DNA from: Pseudomonas sp. HMWF032
Lineage (GTDB): Bacteria; Pseudomonadota; Gammaproteobacteria; Pseudomonadales; Pseudomonadaceae
DNA: 64,000 nucleotides
Assembly (NCBI RefSeq): GCF_003060885.1
Contig: NZ_QAIG01000005.1
Coordinates: forward strand, 430,054 to 494,053
Direction of reading: 5' to 3'
Part shown: piece by piece, positions 19,920 through 32,170 of the stretch
Numbering within the stretch: position 1 is the first letter of the stretch
Layout of the letters: each line of letters opens with the position of its first letter
The notes under the pieces: generated by a model
Seen by the model: the letters and a program-made list of their open reading frames with translations, nothing else
Database searches by the model: none
Told to the model about the DNA's origin: nothing
Position numbers and translations under genes: made by a program

Positions 19920-21023
19920 ATGCAGACTCTTCATGTCGATCTTGGTGAACGCAGCTATCCGATCTATATCGGTGCCGAGCTGTTGGCTCGTGCTGATTTG
20001 TTGGCGGCCCATATTGTCGGTCGACAAGTCGCGATAGTGACCAATGAGACAGTTGCTCCCCTTTACCTTGCTACGCTTGAGCGTTCGCTCGCAGGCTATG
20101 CCGTTGCCTCTGTTGTTTTGCCTGATGGTGAGAGTTACAAAACCTGGGAAACACTGCAGCTGGTTTTTGATGGACTGCTGGGGGCGCGACATGATCGACG
20201 CACAACGGTGATTGCCCTGGGGGGGGGGGTGATTGGTGATATGGCGGGTTTTGCGGCTGCCTGTTATCAGCGTGGCGTGAACTTTATCCAGGTACCGACA
20301 ACGCTATTGTCCCAGGTCGATTCATCCGTTGGCGGCAAGACGGGTATTAATCATCCGCTGGGTAAAAATATGGTGGGCGCGTTTTACCAGCCGCAAGCCG
20401 TGTTGATTGATACGGCCACGCTGGTTACTTTGCCGGCTCGTGAGCTATCTGCTGGTCTTGCGGAAGTAATCAAGTATGGCCTGATCTGTGACGAGCCTTT
20501 CCTGTCCTGGCTTGAGGAGCACATGCTTGCATTGCGTTGTCTGGATCAGCAGGCGTTGACGGCCGCTATTGCTCACTCCTGTGCTGCCAAGGCGCGGGTG
20601 GTGGCTGCGGATGAGCGTGAGTCTGGTGTGCGTGCCACCTTGAACCTCGGGCACACTTTTGGCCATGCCATAGAGACGCATCAGGGTTACGGTGTCTGGT
20701 TGCATGGTGAGGCTGTTGCCGCCGGTACGGTCATGGCGTTGGATATGTCCGAGCGCCTGGGCTGGATTACGGCTGCTGAGCGTGAGCGGGTGGTGCGCTT
20801 ATTTGTCACGGCCGGTTTGCCTGTGGTGCCGCCGCAAGATATGACAGCCGAGGATTTTATGGAGCATATGGCGGTCGACAAAAAGGTCCTCGATGGCAAA
20901 TTGCGCTTGGTGTTGTTGCGCGGCTTGGGCGAGGCGGTGGTAACCGGTGACTTTCCCCGGGAAATTTTGAATGCCACGCTGAGCGCAGATTATGCGGCGC
21001 AGCTGGCTCAGCTTAAAAACTAA
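19920..21023 (+). CDS. aroB: 3-dehydroquinate synthase
   Basis: A 367-residue enzyme that converts DAHP to 3-dehydroquinate using NAD and a divalent metal. Visible motifs are the NAD-binding [36 protein letters not shown], the metal ligand in [11 protein letters not shown] and the His pair in [12 protein letters not shown]. The ATG at 19920 follows a GGGGG element; the frame extends 18 bases upstream. The three glycines of the NAD motif are all GGG codons, producing a run of 11 G at 20219-20229, a likely slippage site. Confidence 0.96.
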   Translation: MQTLHVDLGERSYPIYIGAELLARADLLAAHIVGRQVAIVTNETVAPLYLATLERSLAGYAVASVVLPDGESYKTWETLQLVFDGLLGARHDRRTTVIALGGGVIGDMAGFAAACYQRGVNFIQVPTTLLSQVDSSVGGKTGINHPLGKNMVGAFYQPQAVLIDTATLVTLPARELSAGLAEVIKYGLICDEPFLSWLEEHMLALRCLDQQALTAAIAHSCAAKARVVAADERESGVRATLNLGHTFGHAIETHQGYGVWLHGEAVAAGTVMALDMSERLGWITAAERERVVRLFVTAGLPVVPPQDMTAEDFMEHMAVDKKVLDGKLRLVLLRGLGEAVVTGDFPREILNATLSADYAAQLAQLKN

Positions 21024-21033
21024 CGAGTGGCCC

Positions 21034-22632
21034 ATGACAAGTTTGCATGCTGACGAGGCGTTTCTCGATCACTACCAGTTCACTCATGACCCCTTCGCAT
21101 CGCGAGTGCCAGGGTTCAAGTTCTTTCCAGCGCAGCGCAAGCCGGTATTGGGGCAGCTGCATCACCTGGCGCGCTACAGCCAGTTGTTGTTGGTGGTCAG
21201 CGGCCCGGATGGCAGCGGTAAGACGCTGCTGCGTCAGGCGTTGGTAGCGAGTACCAACAAGCAGGCCGTGCAGAGCATTGTGGTTTCTGCGAAGGGCTCT
21301 TCTGATCCTGCAAGCATTCTGCGTCAGGTTGCTCAGGGCTTGCAGGTGCAGCGTCCAGAGTTGCCGGCGATTCTGGCGCAGGTCGGTCAGTTGGCGCTGA
21401 CTGGGCAGGAAGTTTATGTGCTCGTCGATGATGCCGAGGACCTCAGTGATGCCGCGCTGACCAGTCTGTTGAGTTTGGCTGTTGGCAATGCCGAGGGGCG
21501 GCCTCACGTGTTTCTGTTCGCCGAGTCGCAGTTGTTGCTGCGTCTTGAGCAGGTTGCTGCGGGCGATGAATGCTTCCACGTCATTGAGCTGCAACCCTAT
21601 AGCGAAGACGAGACCCGGGAGTACATGGCGCAGCGCCTTGAGGGAGCTGGGCAGGGAATTGAACTCTTCAGTGATGATCAGGTTGCCGACATTCATGAGC
21701 AGTCCGGCGGTTGGCCGGGTGCGATCAACCAGGTCGCCCGCGAAATACTGCTGGATTCGATGCTGGCGCGGCGCGGTGCGGCGAGCCGTGGTGGGTTTGC
21801 CTTTAGTCTGCCGCGCAAGCATTTGCTGGCGCTGTGTGTCGTCGCTATCGGTATTCTCGCCGCCTGGTTTATGCAGGGGCGTGTGGTTGAGGATGTCGAG
21901 GCGCCAATGATTGCGCAGTTGCCCCTGGGCGGCGCTGTGCCACCGGCTGTGGCAGTGGACGCGGCAGCGCCTGCTGCGCCTGCGGTTGCACCTGCTATTC
22001 AGTTTGAGGGGGCCAACCAGCCGTTACCGCTGCCTTTGGTGGGTGAGGCGCAACCGGTGATACGTGAGCCTCTGGCTCAGGCGGCTGGATTGAGCGGTGC
22101 GGAGGAGTCAGATGTGGCGGGTGCGGCCACAGCTCCTGAGCTGGTAGCTGAGGCTGCTCCGGTGCGATCTGCGACGATCCCGGTCGTCCCGGCTACGCCA
22201 GTTGCACCTCCTGTGGCTGAACCTGTGAAAGTTGCACCGCCGGTCGCTCCGGTGGTCAAGCCCGTGGCGCCAGTTGTTGCTGCTGCGCCATTAAGTAAGC
22301 CGCTGGTCTCAGTTGCTCCGGCCAAGCCCGCGGCTTCGGCGGTGGGGGGCGACTGGTATGCAGCCCAGGCTGGTTCGCGTTTTACCCTGCAGATCCTCGG
22401 TGCGCGACTGGAAAGTGGTGCGCAGGCTTTTGTAAAAGCCCATGGCGCGGATTACCACTATTTCAAGAAGCAGCATCAGGGTAAGCCGCTGTACGTGGTG
22501 ACGTATGGCAGCTTTGCAACCCGTGAGGCTGCTCAGGCGGCCTTGCGCACCCTGCCCGCCAAGGTGCAGGCTGGTAAGCCATGGCCGCGCAACTTTGCTG
22601 GGATCCAGCAAGAGATTGCTAAGGCGCGCTAG
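21034..22632 (+). CDS. DamX-like AAA ATPase with C-terminal SPOR domain
   Basis: A 532-residue protein. An N-terminal ExeA-like AAA domain has Walker A GPDGSGKTLLRQ and Walker B VYVLVDDAEDL; a transmembrane helix (KHLLALCVVAIGILAAWFM) follows near residue 275, then a long linker rich in Ala, Pro and Val, and a C-terminal SPOR domain (FTLQILGARLESGAQAFVK to the end) that binds denuded peptidoglycan at the division septum. The gene sits between aroB and gltB, its usual place in Pseudomonas. ATG at 21034 chosen; the longer frame overlaps aroB without homology. Confidence 0.88.
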   Translation: MTSLHADEAFLDHYQFTHDPFASRVPGFKFFPAQRKPVLGQLHHLARYSQLLLVVSGPDGSGKTLLRQALVASTNKQAVQSIVVSAKGSSDPASILRQVAQGLQVQRPELPAILAQVGQLALTGQEVYVLVDDAEDLSDAALTSLLSLAVGNAEGRPHVFLFAESQLLLRLEQVAAGDECFHVIELQPYSEDETREYMAQRLEGAGQGIELFSDDQVADIHEQSGGWPGAINQVAREILLDSMLARRGAASRGGFAFSLPRKHLLALCVVAIGILAAWFMQGRVVEDVEAPMIAQLPLGGAVPPAVAVDAAAPAAPAVAPAIQFEGANQPLPLPLVGEAQPVIREPLAQAAGLSGAEESDVAGAATAPELVAEAAPVRSATIPVVPATPVAPPVAEPVKVAPPVAPVVKPVAPVVAAAPLSKPLVSVAPAKPAASAVGGDWYAAQAGSRFTLQILGARLESGAQAFVKAHGADYHYFKKQHQGKPLYVVTYGSFATREAAQAALRTLPAKVQAGKPWPRNFAGIQQEIAKAR

Positions 22633-22725
22633 CTGATACACTTCAGCGCTTGCGCTGACTGGTTGGTCGCTACCACGACCTTCCGGTCTAATCCTTCGTT
22701 TTCGCGACATATGTTTTCAAGGCGT

Positions 22726-22745
22726 CGTCACTAAGATTTGTGACG
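22726..22745 (+). promoter_or_regulatory. Inverted repeat CGTCAC-N8-GTGACG overlapping the gltB -35
   Basis: Two perfect 6-base arms separated by eight bases. The right arm covers most of the predicted -35 of gltB, so it could be an operator or activator half-site pair. The binding protein is not identifiable. Confidence 0.35.
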
Positions 22746-22766
22746 GCCTAGGTGGGTATGTACAAT
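22738..22766 (+). promoter_or_regulatory. Predicted sigma-70 promoter of gltBD
   Basis: TTGTGA at 22738-22743, exactly 17 bases of spacer, TACAAT at 22761-22766. This would give a leader of about 100 bases before the gltB ATG. It is the best-matching promoter seen in the window. Confidence 0.6.
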
Positions 22767-22872
22767 GACCACCCTTTCGCCTGCGCAAAGCTGGGGCTTC
22801 GTCCTGCGCGTATGGTAAGTGGTTGAATTAGAAAGTAATTGCCTTGTGATAGGCCGTCTGGTGAGAGTCCCT

Positions 22873-25800
22873 ATGAAAGCAGGTTTGTACCGTCCTGATG
22901 AGTTCAAGGATAACTGCGGCTTCGGCCTGATCGCCCACATGCAGGGTGAGGCTAGCCATCACCTGTTGCAGACCGCGATTGAAGCCCTGACATGCATGAC
23001 CCACCGTGGCGGGATTAACGCCGACGGTAAGACCGGTGACGGTTGTGGTCTGCTGATCCAGAAGCCTGATGCTTTCCTGCGGGCCATGGCCCAGCAGCAC
23101 TTTGCCGTCGAACTGCCCAAGCAGTACGCCGTCGGCATGGTCTTCTTCAACCAAGATCCGGTGAAGGCTGAAGCCGCCCGCGCCAACATGAATCGCGAGA
23201 TTCTCGCTGCCGGCCTGAGTTTAGTCGGCTGGCGCAAGGTGCCAATCGATACCAGCGTGCTTGGCCGCCTGGCGCTTGAGCGTCTGCCGCAGATTGAGCA
23301 GGTGTTTATCGGGGGCGAAGGCCTGTCCGATCAGGAATTCGCGATCAAGCTGTTCAGCGCGCGTCGTCGTTCTTCGGTGGCTAACGCTGCGGACAGTGAT
23401 CACTACATTTGCAGCTTTTCGCACAAGACCATCATCTACAAAGGGTTGATGATGCCGGCCGACCTGCAGCAGTTCTACCCAGACTTGGGTGACGAGCGCC
23501 TGCAGACCGCCATTTGCGTATTCCACCAGCGCTTCTCCACCAACACCCTGCCGAAATGGCCGCTGGCGCAGCCGTTCCGCTTCCTGGCGCACAACGGTGA
23601 AATCAACACCATCACCGGTAACCGCAACTGGGCGCAGGCGCGCCGCATGAAGTTCGCCAACGACCAGATCTTTGATTTGGATGAGCTCGGCCCGCTGGTC
23701 AACCGCGTGGGTTCCGACTCCTCGAGCATGGACAACATGCTCGAGTTGATGGTCACCGGCGGCATCGACCTGTTCCGTGGCGTGCGCATGATCATTCCGC
23801 CAGCCTGGCAGAACGTCGAAACCATGGACGCCGATCTGCGTGCGTTCTACGAATACAACTCCATGCACATGGAGCCCTGGGATGGCCCGGCCGGTGTGGT
23901 ACTCACCGATGGCCGTTACGCCGTGTGCTTGCTTGACCGTAACGGCCTGCGTCCGGCGCGCTGGGTTACGACCAAGAACGGCTACATCACCCTGGCGTCG
24001 GAAATCGGCGTGTGGAACTACGCGCCCGAAGACGTCTTGGCCAAGGGCCGCGTCGGGCCGGGTCAGATCCTCGCCGTGGACACCGAAACCGGGCAGATCC
24101 TCGGCAGCGACGACATCGACAACCGCCTGAAGTCGCGCCACCCCTACAAGCAGTGGATGCGCAAGAGTGCCCAGCGCATTCAGGCGACTCTGGAAGACCG
24201 TGACCATGGTTCGGCGTTCTACGATGTCGATCAGCTCAAGCAGTACATGAAGATGTACCAGGTCACCTTCGAGGAGCGTGATCAGGTGCTGCGACCGCTG
24301 GGCGAGCAGGGCCAGGAAGCCGTCGGTTCCATGGGTGACGACACGCCGATGGCCGTGCTCAGCCAGCGCGTACGTTCACCGTATGACTACTTCCGCCAGC
24401 AGTTCGCGCAGGTCACCAACCCGCCGATCGACCCGCTGCGTGAAGCCATCGTCATGTCGCTGGAGATCTGCCTCGGTGCCGAGCGCAATATCTTCGAAGA
24501 GTCACCTGAGCACGCTGCGCGGGTGATTCTCAGCAGCCCGGTGATTTCGCCGGCCAAGTGGCGCGCCTTGATGAACCTGGATCGCCCGGGCTTCGAGCGT
24601 CAGCTGATCGACATGAACTACGACGAGTCGCTCGGCCTGGAAGCCGCCGTGCGCAACATGGCCGATCAGGCTGAAGAAGCCGTGCGCGCCGGTAAGGTGC
24701 TGCTGGTGCTGTCGGACCGTCATATCGCCCCAGGCAAGCTGCCGGCCCACGCCTCGCTGGTTACCGGTGCGATTCACCACCGTCTGACCGAGAAAGGCCT
24801 GCGTTGTGACTGCAACATCCTGGTCGAAACCGCGACCGCTCGCGATCCGCATCACTATGCCGTGCTGCTCGGCTTCGGCGCGTCGGCGGTTTATCCGTTC
24901 CTGGCTTACGAAGTGCTGGGCGACCTGATCCGCACTGGCGAAGTGCTCGGCGATCTGTATGAAGTGTTCAAGCACTACCGCAAAGGCATCTCCAAGGGCC
25001 TGCTGAAGATCCTGTCGAAGATGGGTATCTCCACTGTTGCTTCTTATCGTGGTGCGCAGCTGTTCGAAGCGGTCGGCCTGGCCGATGACGTCACCGAACT
25101 GTGCTTCCGCGGTGTGGCCAGCCGCATCAAGGGCGCGCGCTTCGTCGATATCGAAAACGAGCAGAAGCTGCTCGCGGCCGAAGCCTGGAACGCGCGCAAG
25201 TCGATCCAGCAAGGCGGCTTGCTCAAGTTCGTTTACGGCGGCGAGTACCACGCCTACAACCCGGATGTGGTCAACACCCTGCAGGCGGCGGTGCAGCAAG
25301 GTAGCTACGAAAAATTCAAGGAATACACCACGCTGGTCGACACCCGTCCGGTGTCGATGCTGCGCGACCTGCTTAAACTGAAGCTGGCCGACCAGCCAAT
25401 CGCGCTGGATCAGGTTGAGCCACTGGGCGATATCCTTAAGCGCTTTGACTCTGCTGGGATTTCCCTCGGCGCGTTGTCGCCGGAAGCGCACGAAGCCATT
25501 GCTGAGGCGATGAACCGTCTGGGCGCGCGCTCCAACTCCGGTGAGGGCGGTGAAGACCCGGCCCGTTACGGCACCGTGCGCAGCTCGAAGATCAAGCAGG
25601 TGGCCACCGGCCGCTTTGGCGTGACCCCGGAATACTTGGTCAACGCCGAAGTGCTGCAGATCAAGGTGGCTCAGGGCGCCAAGCCCGGTGAGGGCGGCCA
25701 GCTGCCGGGCGGCAAGGTCAACGGTCTGATCGCCAAACTGCGTTATGCCGTGCCGGGCGTGACCCTGATTTCGCCACCGCCGCACCACGACATCTATTCC

Positions 25801-27321
25801 ATCGAAGACCTGGCGCAGCTGATCTATGACCTCAAGCAGGTCAACCCGGCCGCGCTGGTTTCGGTCAAGCTGGTGGCGGAAGCCGGTGTCGGCACCATCG
25901 CCGCCGGTGTGGCCAAGGCCTATGCCGACCTGATCACCATCTCCGGTTACGACGGTGGCACCGGTGCATCGCCGCTGACCTCGATCAAGTACGCCGGTGC
26001 GCCGTGGGAACTCGGCCTGGCCGAAACCCACCAAACCCTGCGCGGCAACGACCTGCGCGGCAAGGTGCGGGTACAGACTGACGGTGGCTTGAAGACCGGC
26101 CTCGACGTGATCAAGGCCGCCATCCTTGGCGCCGAAAGCTTCGGCTTCGGTACTGCGCCGATGATCGCGCTGGGCTGTAAATACCTGCGCATCTGTCACC
26201 TGAACAACTGCGCCACCGGCGTGGCGACGCAGAACGACAAGCTGCGCAAGGATCACTTCATCGGCACCGTCGAAATGGTGATGAACTTCTTCACCTATGT
26301 GGCCGAAGAAACCCGTGAGTGGCTGGCCAAGCTGGGTGTCCGCAGCCTGGAAGAGCTGATCGGGCGTACCGATCTTCTGGAAATGCTGCCAGGCGAAACC
26401 GCCAAGCAGGGTCATCTTGACCTGACGCCGCTGCTCGGCAGCGACCACATTCCGGCCGACAAGCCGCAGTTCTGCCTGGTTGATCGCAACCCGCCGTTCG
26501 ACGAAGGCCTGCTGGCTGAGAAAATGGTTGAGTTGGCCAAGCCGGCAATCGAGGCTGCCAGTGGCGCTGAGATTGATCTGGACATCTGCAACTGCGACCG
26601 TTCCATCGGTGCCCGTGTCTCCGGCGAAATTGCCCGCAAACACGGTAACCAGGGTATGACCCATGCACCGATTACCTTCCGCTTCAAAGGCACTGCGGGC
26701 CAGAGCTTCGGCGTGTGGAACGCCGGTGGCCTGAACCTGTACCTGGAAGGCGATGCCAACGACTACGTCGGCAAGGGCATGACCGGCGGCAAACTGGTGA
26801 TCACCCCGCCGAAAGGCAGCCCGTTCAAGACCCAGGACAGTGCCATCATCGGTAACACCTGCCTGTACGGCGCCACTGGCGGCAAGCTGTTCGCAGCCGG
26901 TACTGCGGGCGAACGTTTCGCCGTGCGTAACTCCGGTGCGCACACGGTGGTGGAAGGCACGGGCGACCATTGCTGCGAATACATGACCGGCGGCTTTGTC
27001 TGCGTACTGGGCAAAACCGGCTACAACTTCGGTTCTGGCATGACCGGCGGTTTCGCCTATGTGCTCGATCTGGATAACAGCTTCTATGACCGCGTTAACC
27101 ACGAGCTGGTGGAAATTCAGCGGATCAACAATGAGTCGATGGAGGCTTACCGTAGCCACCTGGAGCGTGTACTCGTCGAGTACGTCCAGGAAACATCGAG
27201 TGAGTGGGGCGCGACCCTGCTGGAAAACCTGGACGACTACCTGCGCAAGTTCTGGCTGGTCAAACCGAAGGCGGCAAGCCTGAAGTCGTTGCTCTCCAGC
27301 ACCCGTGCCAACCCGCAATAA
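22873..27321 (+). CDS. gltB: Glutamate synthase (NADPH) large subunit
   Basis: A 1482-residue enzyme that makes two glutamates from glutamine and 2-oxoglutarate with GltD. The N-terminal class-II amidotransferase has its nucleophile at Cys15 ([13 protein letters not shown]), normally exposed by removal of the propeptide. The FMN-binding synthase domain has [20 protein letters not shown] and [15 protein letters not shown], and the 3Fe-4S cysteines are in [19 protein letters not shown]-terminal GXGXG beta-helix ([19 protein letters not shown]) closes the protein. ATG at 22873 gives the standard N-terminus; the frame is open to 22819. Confidence 0.97.
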   Translation: MKAGLYRPDEFKDNCGFGLIAHMQGEASHHLLQTAIEALTCMTHRGGINADGKTGDGCGLLIQKPDAFLRAMAQQHFAVELPKQYAVGMVFFNQDPVKAEAARANMNREILAAGLSLVGWRKVPIDTSVLGRLALERLPQIEQVFIGGEGLSDQEFAIKLFSARRRSSVANAADSDHYICSFSHKTIIYKGLMMPADLQQFYPDLGDERLQTAICVFHQRFSTNTLPKWPLAQPFRFLAHNGEINTITGNRNWAQARRMKFANDQIFDLDELGPLVNRVGSDSSSMDNMLELMVTGGIDLFRGVRMIIPPAWQNVETMDADLRAFYEYNSMHMEPWDGPAGVVLTDGRYAVCLLDRNGLRPARWVTTKNGYITLASEIGVWNYAPEDVLAKGRVGPGQILAVDTETGQILGSDDIDNRLKSRHPYKQWMRKSAQRIQATLEDRDHGSAFYDVDQLKQYMKMYQVTFEERDQVLRPLGEQGQEAVGSMGDDTPMAVLSQRVRSPYDYFRQQFAQVTNPPIDPLREAIVMSLEICLGAERNIFEESPEHAARVILSSPVISPAKWRALMNLDRPGFERQLIDMNYDESLGLEAAVRNMADQAEEAVRAGKVLLVLSDRHIAPGKLPAHASLVTGAIHHRLTEKGLRCDCNILVETATARDPHHYAVLLGFGASAVYPFLAYEVLGDLIRTGEVLGDLYEVFKHYRKGISKGLLKILSKMGISTVASYRGAQLFEAVGLADDVTELCFRGVASRIKGARFVDIENEQKLLAAEAWNARKSIQQGGLLKFVYGGEYHAYNPDVVNTLQAAVQQGSYEKFKEYTTLVDTRPVSMLRDLLKLKLADQPIALDQVEPLGDILKRFDSAGISLGALSPEAHEAIAEAMNRLGARSNSGEGGEDPARYGTVRSSKIKQVATGRFGVTPEYLVNAEVLQIKVAQGAKPGEGGQLPGGKVNGLIAKLRYAVPGVTLISPPPHHDIYSIEDLAQLIYDLKQVNPAALVSVKLVAEAGVGTIAAGVAKAYADLITISGYDGGTGASPLTSIKYAGAPWELGLAETHQTLRGNDLRGKVRVQTDGGLKTGLDVIKAAILGAESFGFGTAPMIALGCKYLRICHLNNCATGVATQNDKLRKDHFIGTVEMVMNFFTYVAEETREWLAKLGVRSLEELIGRTDLLEMLPGETAKQGHLDLTPLLGSDHIPADKPQFCLVDRNPPFDEGLLAEKMVELAKPAIEAASGAEIDLDICNCDRSIGARVSGEIARKHGNQGMTHAPITFRFKGTAGQSFGVWNAGGLNLYLEGDANDYVGKGMTGGKLVITPPKGSPFKTQDSAIIGNTCLYGATGGKLFAAGTAGERFAVRNSGAHTVVEGTGDHCCEYMTGGFVCVLGKTGYNFGSGMTGGFAYVLDLDNSFYDRVNHELVEIQRINNESMEAYRSHLERVLVEYVQETSSEWGATLLENLDDYLRKFWLVKPKAASLKSLLSSTRANPQ

Positions 27322-27346
27322 GAATGCGCCTGAAGTGGTTTGATGA

Positions 27347-28801
<1,455 letters not shown>

Positions 28802-28828
28802 GGCGGCCGCGACAAATTGACCCTATAG

Positions 28829-28860
28829 ACAAAAGGCACGGCACCCGCCGTGCCTTTTGT
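28829..28860 (+). terminator. Rho-independent terminator after gltD
   Basis: A perfect 14-bp stem (ACAAAAGGCACGGC with its complement) around ACCC, followed by TTTT. It ends 58 bases before the hemE start, so hemE must be transcribed by read-through or from a promoter overlapping the hairpin. Confidence 0.88.
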
Positions 28861-28918
28861 TTTGTGCTCTGCGAAAATGCCCGCACTTTTTTACCGATTA
28901 CTTCGACCGGGAACTGCC

Positions 28919-29986
28919 ATGACCGCCCTGAAAAACGACCGTTTTCTTCGTGCCCTGCTCAAGCAGCCGGTGGACGTTACGCCTGTATGGATGATGCGTC
29001 AGGCAGGTCGTTATCTGCCCGAATACCGCGCCACTCGCGCCAAGGCCGGTAACTTCGTCAACTTGATGAAGAATCCGGAGCTGGCGTGCGAGGTCACCAT
29101 TCAACCGCTGGACCGTTACCCGCAGTTGGATGCCGCGATTCTGTTCTCCGACATCCTGACCATCCCCGATGCCATGGGCCAGGGCCTGTATTTCGAGACC
29201 GGTGAAGGCCCGCGCTTTCAAAAAGTCATCAGCTCAATGGCTGATATCGAGGCGCTGCCGATCCCCGACCCTGAGCAGGACTTGGGGTATGTAATGGACG
29301 CCGTGCGCAATATCCGTCGTGAACTCAGTGGCCGTGTGCCGTTGATCGGCTTTACCGGCAGCCCCTGGACCCTGGCCACCTATATGGTCGAAGGCGGCTC
29401 GTCGAAGGACTTCCGCAAGTCCAAGGCCATGCTCTACGACAACCCGCAGGCCATGCATGCGCTGCTCGACAAGCTCGCGCAGTCGGTCACGGCCTACCTC
29501 AATGGGCAGATCAAGGCCGGCGCTCAGGCCGTGCAGATATTCGACTCCTGGGGCGGCAGCCTGTCAGCGGCGGCCTATCAGGAATTCTCCCTGGCCTACA
29601 TGAAGAAGATTGTGGATGGCTTGATTCGCGAGCACGACGGTCGCCGTGTGCCGGTCATTCTGTTCACCAAGGGTGGCGGTCTGTGGTTAGAGTCGATGGC
29701 TGAAACCGGCGCTGAGGCACTGGGTTTGGACTGGACCTGCGACATCGGCAGCGCCCGCGCCCGCGTTGGCAACAAGGTGGCGCTGCAGGGCAACATGGAC
29801 CCGAGCGTGCTGTACGCCAACCCGGCGGCGATTCGTGCTGAAGTCGGGCGTATTCTTGCCGCTTATGGTCATGGCAGTGGTCAGGTGTTCAACCTGGGGC
29901 ACGGCATCACCCCGGAAGTTAACCCCGCCAATGCTGGCGCGTTCTTCGAAGCGGTGCATGAGCTGTCGGCGCAGTACCATCAGTAA
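28919..29986 (+). CDS. hemE: Uroporphyrinogen decarboxylase
   Basis: A 355-residue cytoplasmic enzyme of heme synthesis that removes four acetate carboxyls to form coproporphyrinogen III. The signature [16 protein letters not shown] near residue 22 carries the substrate-binding arginines; [14 protein letters not shown] has the catalytic Asp, and [19 protein letters not shown] and [11 protein letters not shown] are further family blocks. The ATG at 28919 gives the standard N-terminus. It is convergent with the cytochrome c gene across a bidirectional terminator. Confidence 0.97.
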   Translation: MTALKNDRFLRALLKQPVDVTPVWMMRQAGRYLPEYRATRAKAGNFVNLMKNPELACEVTIQPLDRYPQLDAAILFSDILTIPDAMGQGLYFETGEGPRFQKVISSMADIEALPIPDPEQDLGYVMDAVRNIRRELSGRVPLIGFTGSPWTLATYMVEGGSSKDFRKSKAMLYDNPQAMHALLDKLAQSVTAYLNGQIKAGAQAVQIFDSWGGSLSAAAYQEFSLAYMKKIVDGLIREHDGRRVPVILFTKGGGLWLESMAETGAEALGLDWTCDIGSARARVGNKVALQGNMDPSVLYANPAAIRAEVGRILAAYGHGSGQVFNLGHGITPEVNPANAGAFFEAVHELSAQYHQ

Positions 29987-29995
29987 ACCTTGCAC

Positions 29996-30027
29996 AAAAC
30001 AAAGGCCGCTCATGCGGCCTTTGTTTT
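29996..30027. terminator. Bidirectional terminator between hemE and the cytochrome c gene
   Basis: A perfect 14-bp stem, AAAACAAAGGCCGC with its complement around TCAT; A and T tracts on both sides suit the convergent genes. Confidence 0.9.
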
Positions 30028-30040
30028 ATCTGCGTGTTGC

Positions 30041-30370
30041 TCAGGGCTTACGCAAATCGCGCACAGCTTTTACCAGCGCCAGCTGTTCGGCTTCGCTGAG
30101 TGTGTCGGCGTAACCGGGCATGGCACCTGGACCTTCCTGAATGGCGTCGAGGATGTCACGGTCACTGTTGTTGTCCTGCCATTTGGCCTTGCTCAGGTTC
30201 TGCGCAAAGTACAACCAGCCGCGCATGGTGTTGGCGCGGCCGTCTTCGGCGTGGCATTTGGCGCAATGTTGTCGATACAACGCTTGGCCGTCTACGTCAG
30301 CCAGTGCGGGTACGCTACCGATCAGGGTCAATGCCATAAACAGGCCGATCAGGGAGCGCTTATTTGACAT
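30041..30370 (-). CDS. Small secreted c-type cytochrome
   Basis: A 109-residue protein: signal peptide (LIGLFMALTLIGSVPALA), one heme attachment site CAKCH with Cys36, Cys39 and His40, and a likely distal Met in GAMPGYAD. This is a class I monoheme periplasmic cytochrome of the c5/cbb3-associated type. It overlaps the end of the upstream small gene by 11 bases, so the two are probably co-transcribed. The redox partner cannot be told from context. Confidence 0.88.
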   Translation of the reverse strand: MSNKRSLIGLFMALTLIGSVPALADVDGQALYRQHCAKCHAEDGRANTMRGWLYFAQNLSKAKWQDNNSDRDILDAIQEGPGAMPGYADTLSEAEQLALVKAVRDLRKP

Positions 30371-30803
30371 TGGCGAGGTTCCCTTTAAGTGCTACGCCTG
30401 CCATCAATGCACCGGCGTGGCATTCATACTTTTGGCTGTCTTTGTACTCAACGTGTTTGTAGTTGCTGGCGATATCCACGACCGCATTGGCCCCAGCAGC
30501 CTTGGCTGCTTTTTGCAGATGAACTAAGGCGGATTGCAAAGCCCAGTTGCAGGCGGCTTGATCGCTTTTGTTAAAAGCGTTGGTCTTTTTGCTGGTGGTT
30601 ACACCGGCCTTAAGCACACTGCTCGACCCTGCCGGTTGGTTTCCTGCCAGGTAGAACTTAACACTGCCGTCGAGTCTGCCCGCACTCAGTGCTTCCTGAA
30701 CGACTGCGTCAAACGGCAGAAAGTGGGTGGTGTCACGGGCCTGGCTGATGGCGGGGAACAAGCTGGTGCAGGCTGCTACGAGAATCCAGGATTTGGCGTT
30801 CAT
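30360..30803 (-). CDS. Hypothetical exported protein, conserved in Pseudomonas next to hemE
   Basis: A 147-residue protein with a signal peptide (SWILVAACTSLFPAISQA) and a mature part containing two widely spaced cysteines. The C-terminal half (GANAVVDIASNYKHVEYKD) recalls the YbjQ-type pentamer fold segment GANAVV but is not enough to assign it. Homologues are, as I recall, sometimes labelled excinuclease ATPase subunit; nothing in this sequence (no P-loop, no zinc finger) supports that label. ATG at 30803 has GGAGCG 8 bases upstream. It probably forms an operon with the cytochrome c gene. Confidence 0.7.
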   Translation of the reverse strand: MNAKSWILVAACTSLFPAISQARDTTHFLPFDAVVQEALSAGRLDGSVKFYLAGNQPAGSSSVLKAGVTTSKKTNAFNKSDQAACNWALQSALVHLQKAAKAAGANAVVDIASNYKHVEYKDSQKYECHAGALMAGVALKGNLANVK

Positions 30804-30886
30804 GGGGCGCTCCTTGTTATGAGGCTTTCTGGGGACTGCTTGTGAGTTGCGCAAAAGGGGATATCACCACAACCGGTGTAATCCAG

Positions 30887-30925
30887 CTGTTTTAAACCTA
30901 GCAGGGGCGACGTGCAGCAGACATT
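30887..30925 (+). repeat. Fragment of the dispersed repeat found whole at 50506-50637
   Basis: The stretch from CTGTTTTAAAC through GCAGGGGCGACG and GCAGCAGA matches the right end of the later element (TTGTTTTCAACG, GCAGGGCCGACG, GCAGCAGA) with a few mismatches and in the same orientation. It lies ten bases beyond the stop of the last aryl polyene gene. Confidence 0.5.
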
Positions 30926-30934
30926 GCACAGTCC

Positions 30935-32170
30935 TCAGCTCCAGCGTTTAAAGATCAGCGACGTATTCACTCCGCCAAAGGCGAAGTTGTTATTCATCAC
31001 GTACTGGTGGTTCATCTGGCGGAATTCACCGCGCAGGTAGTCGAGTTCGCCACAGGTCGGATCGACCGTGTCCAGGTTCAGGGTCGGCACATAGCTGTCG
31101 GCGTTCATCATTTCGATACTGAACCAGGACTCCAGCGCGCCGCAGGCACCCAGGGTGTGGCCGAAGTAGCTCTTCTGCGAGCTGATCGGCATCTGGCTGC
31201 CGAACAGTTCCTGGGTCGCCAGGGTTTCCGCGACGTCGCCCTGGTCGGTGGCGGTGCCGTGGCCGTTGACGTAACCGATGGCGGAAGGCGCTAAACCGGC
31301 ATCCTGCAGCGCCAGCTCCATCGCCCCGCGCATGGTCGCCTGCACGGGTTTGGTGGCGTGTTGGCCGTCGGCGTTGCAGCCAAAGCCGACGATTTCGGCG
31401 TGGATGGTCGCGCCCCGCGCCAGTGCATGTTCCAGCTCTTCCAGCACCAGGATGCCGGCGCCTTCACCGATCACCAAACCATCGCGGCCGCTGTCATAAG
31501 GGCGCGGTGAGGTGTGCGGCGCGTCGTTTTTCAGGCTGGTGGCATAGAGCGCATCGAAGACCATGGCTTCGGTGGGGCACAGTTCCTCGGCACCGCCGGC
31601 GAGCATCATCGGCAGGCGGCCGAACTTGATCGCTTCATAGGCGTAGCCGATACCCTGGCTGCCACTGGTGCAGGCGCTGGAGGTGGGGATCAGGCGACCC
31701 TTGAGGCCGAAAAAGATGCTGATATTGGCGGCCGTGGTGTGCGGCATCATGCGGATATAGGAGTTGGCATTGAGGCCGTCGGCCACTGAGTTGAGCAGCA
31801 TATTGCCGAATGCCTTGATCTCGTCGGTGCTGCCGGTGGAAGAGCCGCAGGCCACGCCCATACGACCGTCCTTGATCGACTCGTCACCGAGCAGGCCGGC
31901 ATGTTCCAGCGCGCGCTCGGCGGCGTACACCACCAGCTTGGAGACGCGGCCCATGCTGCGGGTCTGTTTGCGGTTCCAATGCTTGGGGGTGACGAAATCG
32001 TCCACCGGGCCGCCGAGGCGGGTGTTCAGTTCGCTGAACCTGTCCCATTCGTGCATGTAGCGGATGCCACTTTTGCCGGCTCTAAAGTTGGCTTGAATCG
32101 TCGACCAGTCGCTGCCCAGCGAGGTCACCCCGGCCATGCCGGTGACTACCACCCGTTTGCATCCGTTCAT
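30935..32170 (-). CDS. Aryl polyene cluster: beta-ketoacyl-ACP synthase (KAS II-like)
   Basis: A 411-residue condensing enzyme, last gene of the cluster. The catalytic triad is intact: Cys167 in TSSACTSGSQG, His304 in NGHGTATDQGD and His338 in KSYFGHTLGACGA. In aryl polyene systems such an enzyme, paired with a chain-length factor, extends the ACP-bound polyene by two carbons per cycle. The ATG at 32170 overlaps the ketoreductase stop codon (TGATG), indicating coupled translation. Which of the two cluster ketosynthases acts with the chain-length factor cannot be decided from sequence alone. Confidence 0.9.
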   Translation of the reverse strand: MNGCKRVVVTGMAGVTSLGSDWSTIQANFRAGKSGIRYMHEWDRFSELNTRLGGPVDDFVTPKHWNRKQTRSMGRVSKLVVYAAERALEHAGLLGDESIKDGRMGVACGSSTGSTDEIKAFGNMLLNSVADGLNANSYIRMMPHTTAANISIFFGLKGRLIPTSSACTSGSQGIGYAYEAIKFGRLPMMLAGGAEELCPTEAMVFDALYATSLKNDAPHTSPRPYDSGRDGLVIGEGAGILVLEELEHALARGATIHAEIVGFGCNADGQHATKPVQATMRGAMELALQDAGLAPSAIGYVNGHGTATDQGDVAETLATQELFGSQMPISSQKSYFGHTLGACGALESWFSIEMMNADSYVPTLNLDTVDPTCGELDYLRGEFRQMNHQYVMNNNFAFGGVNTSLIFKRWS

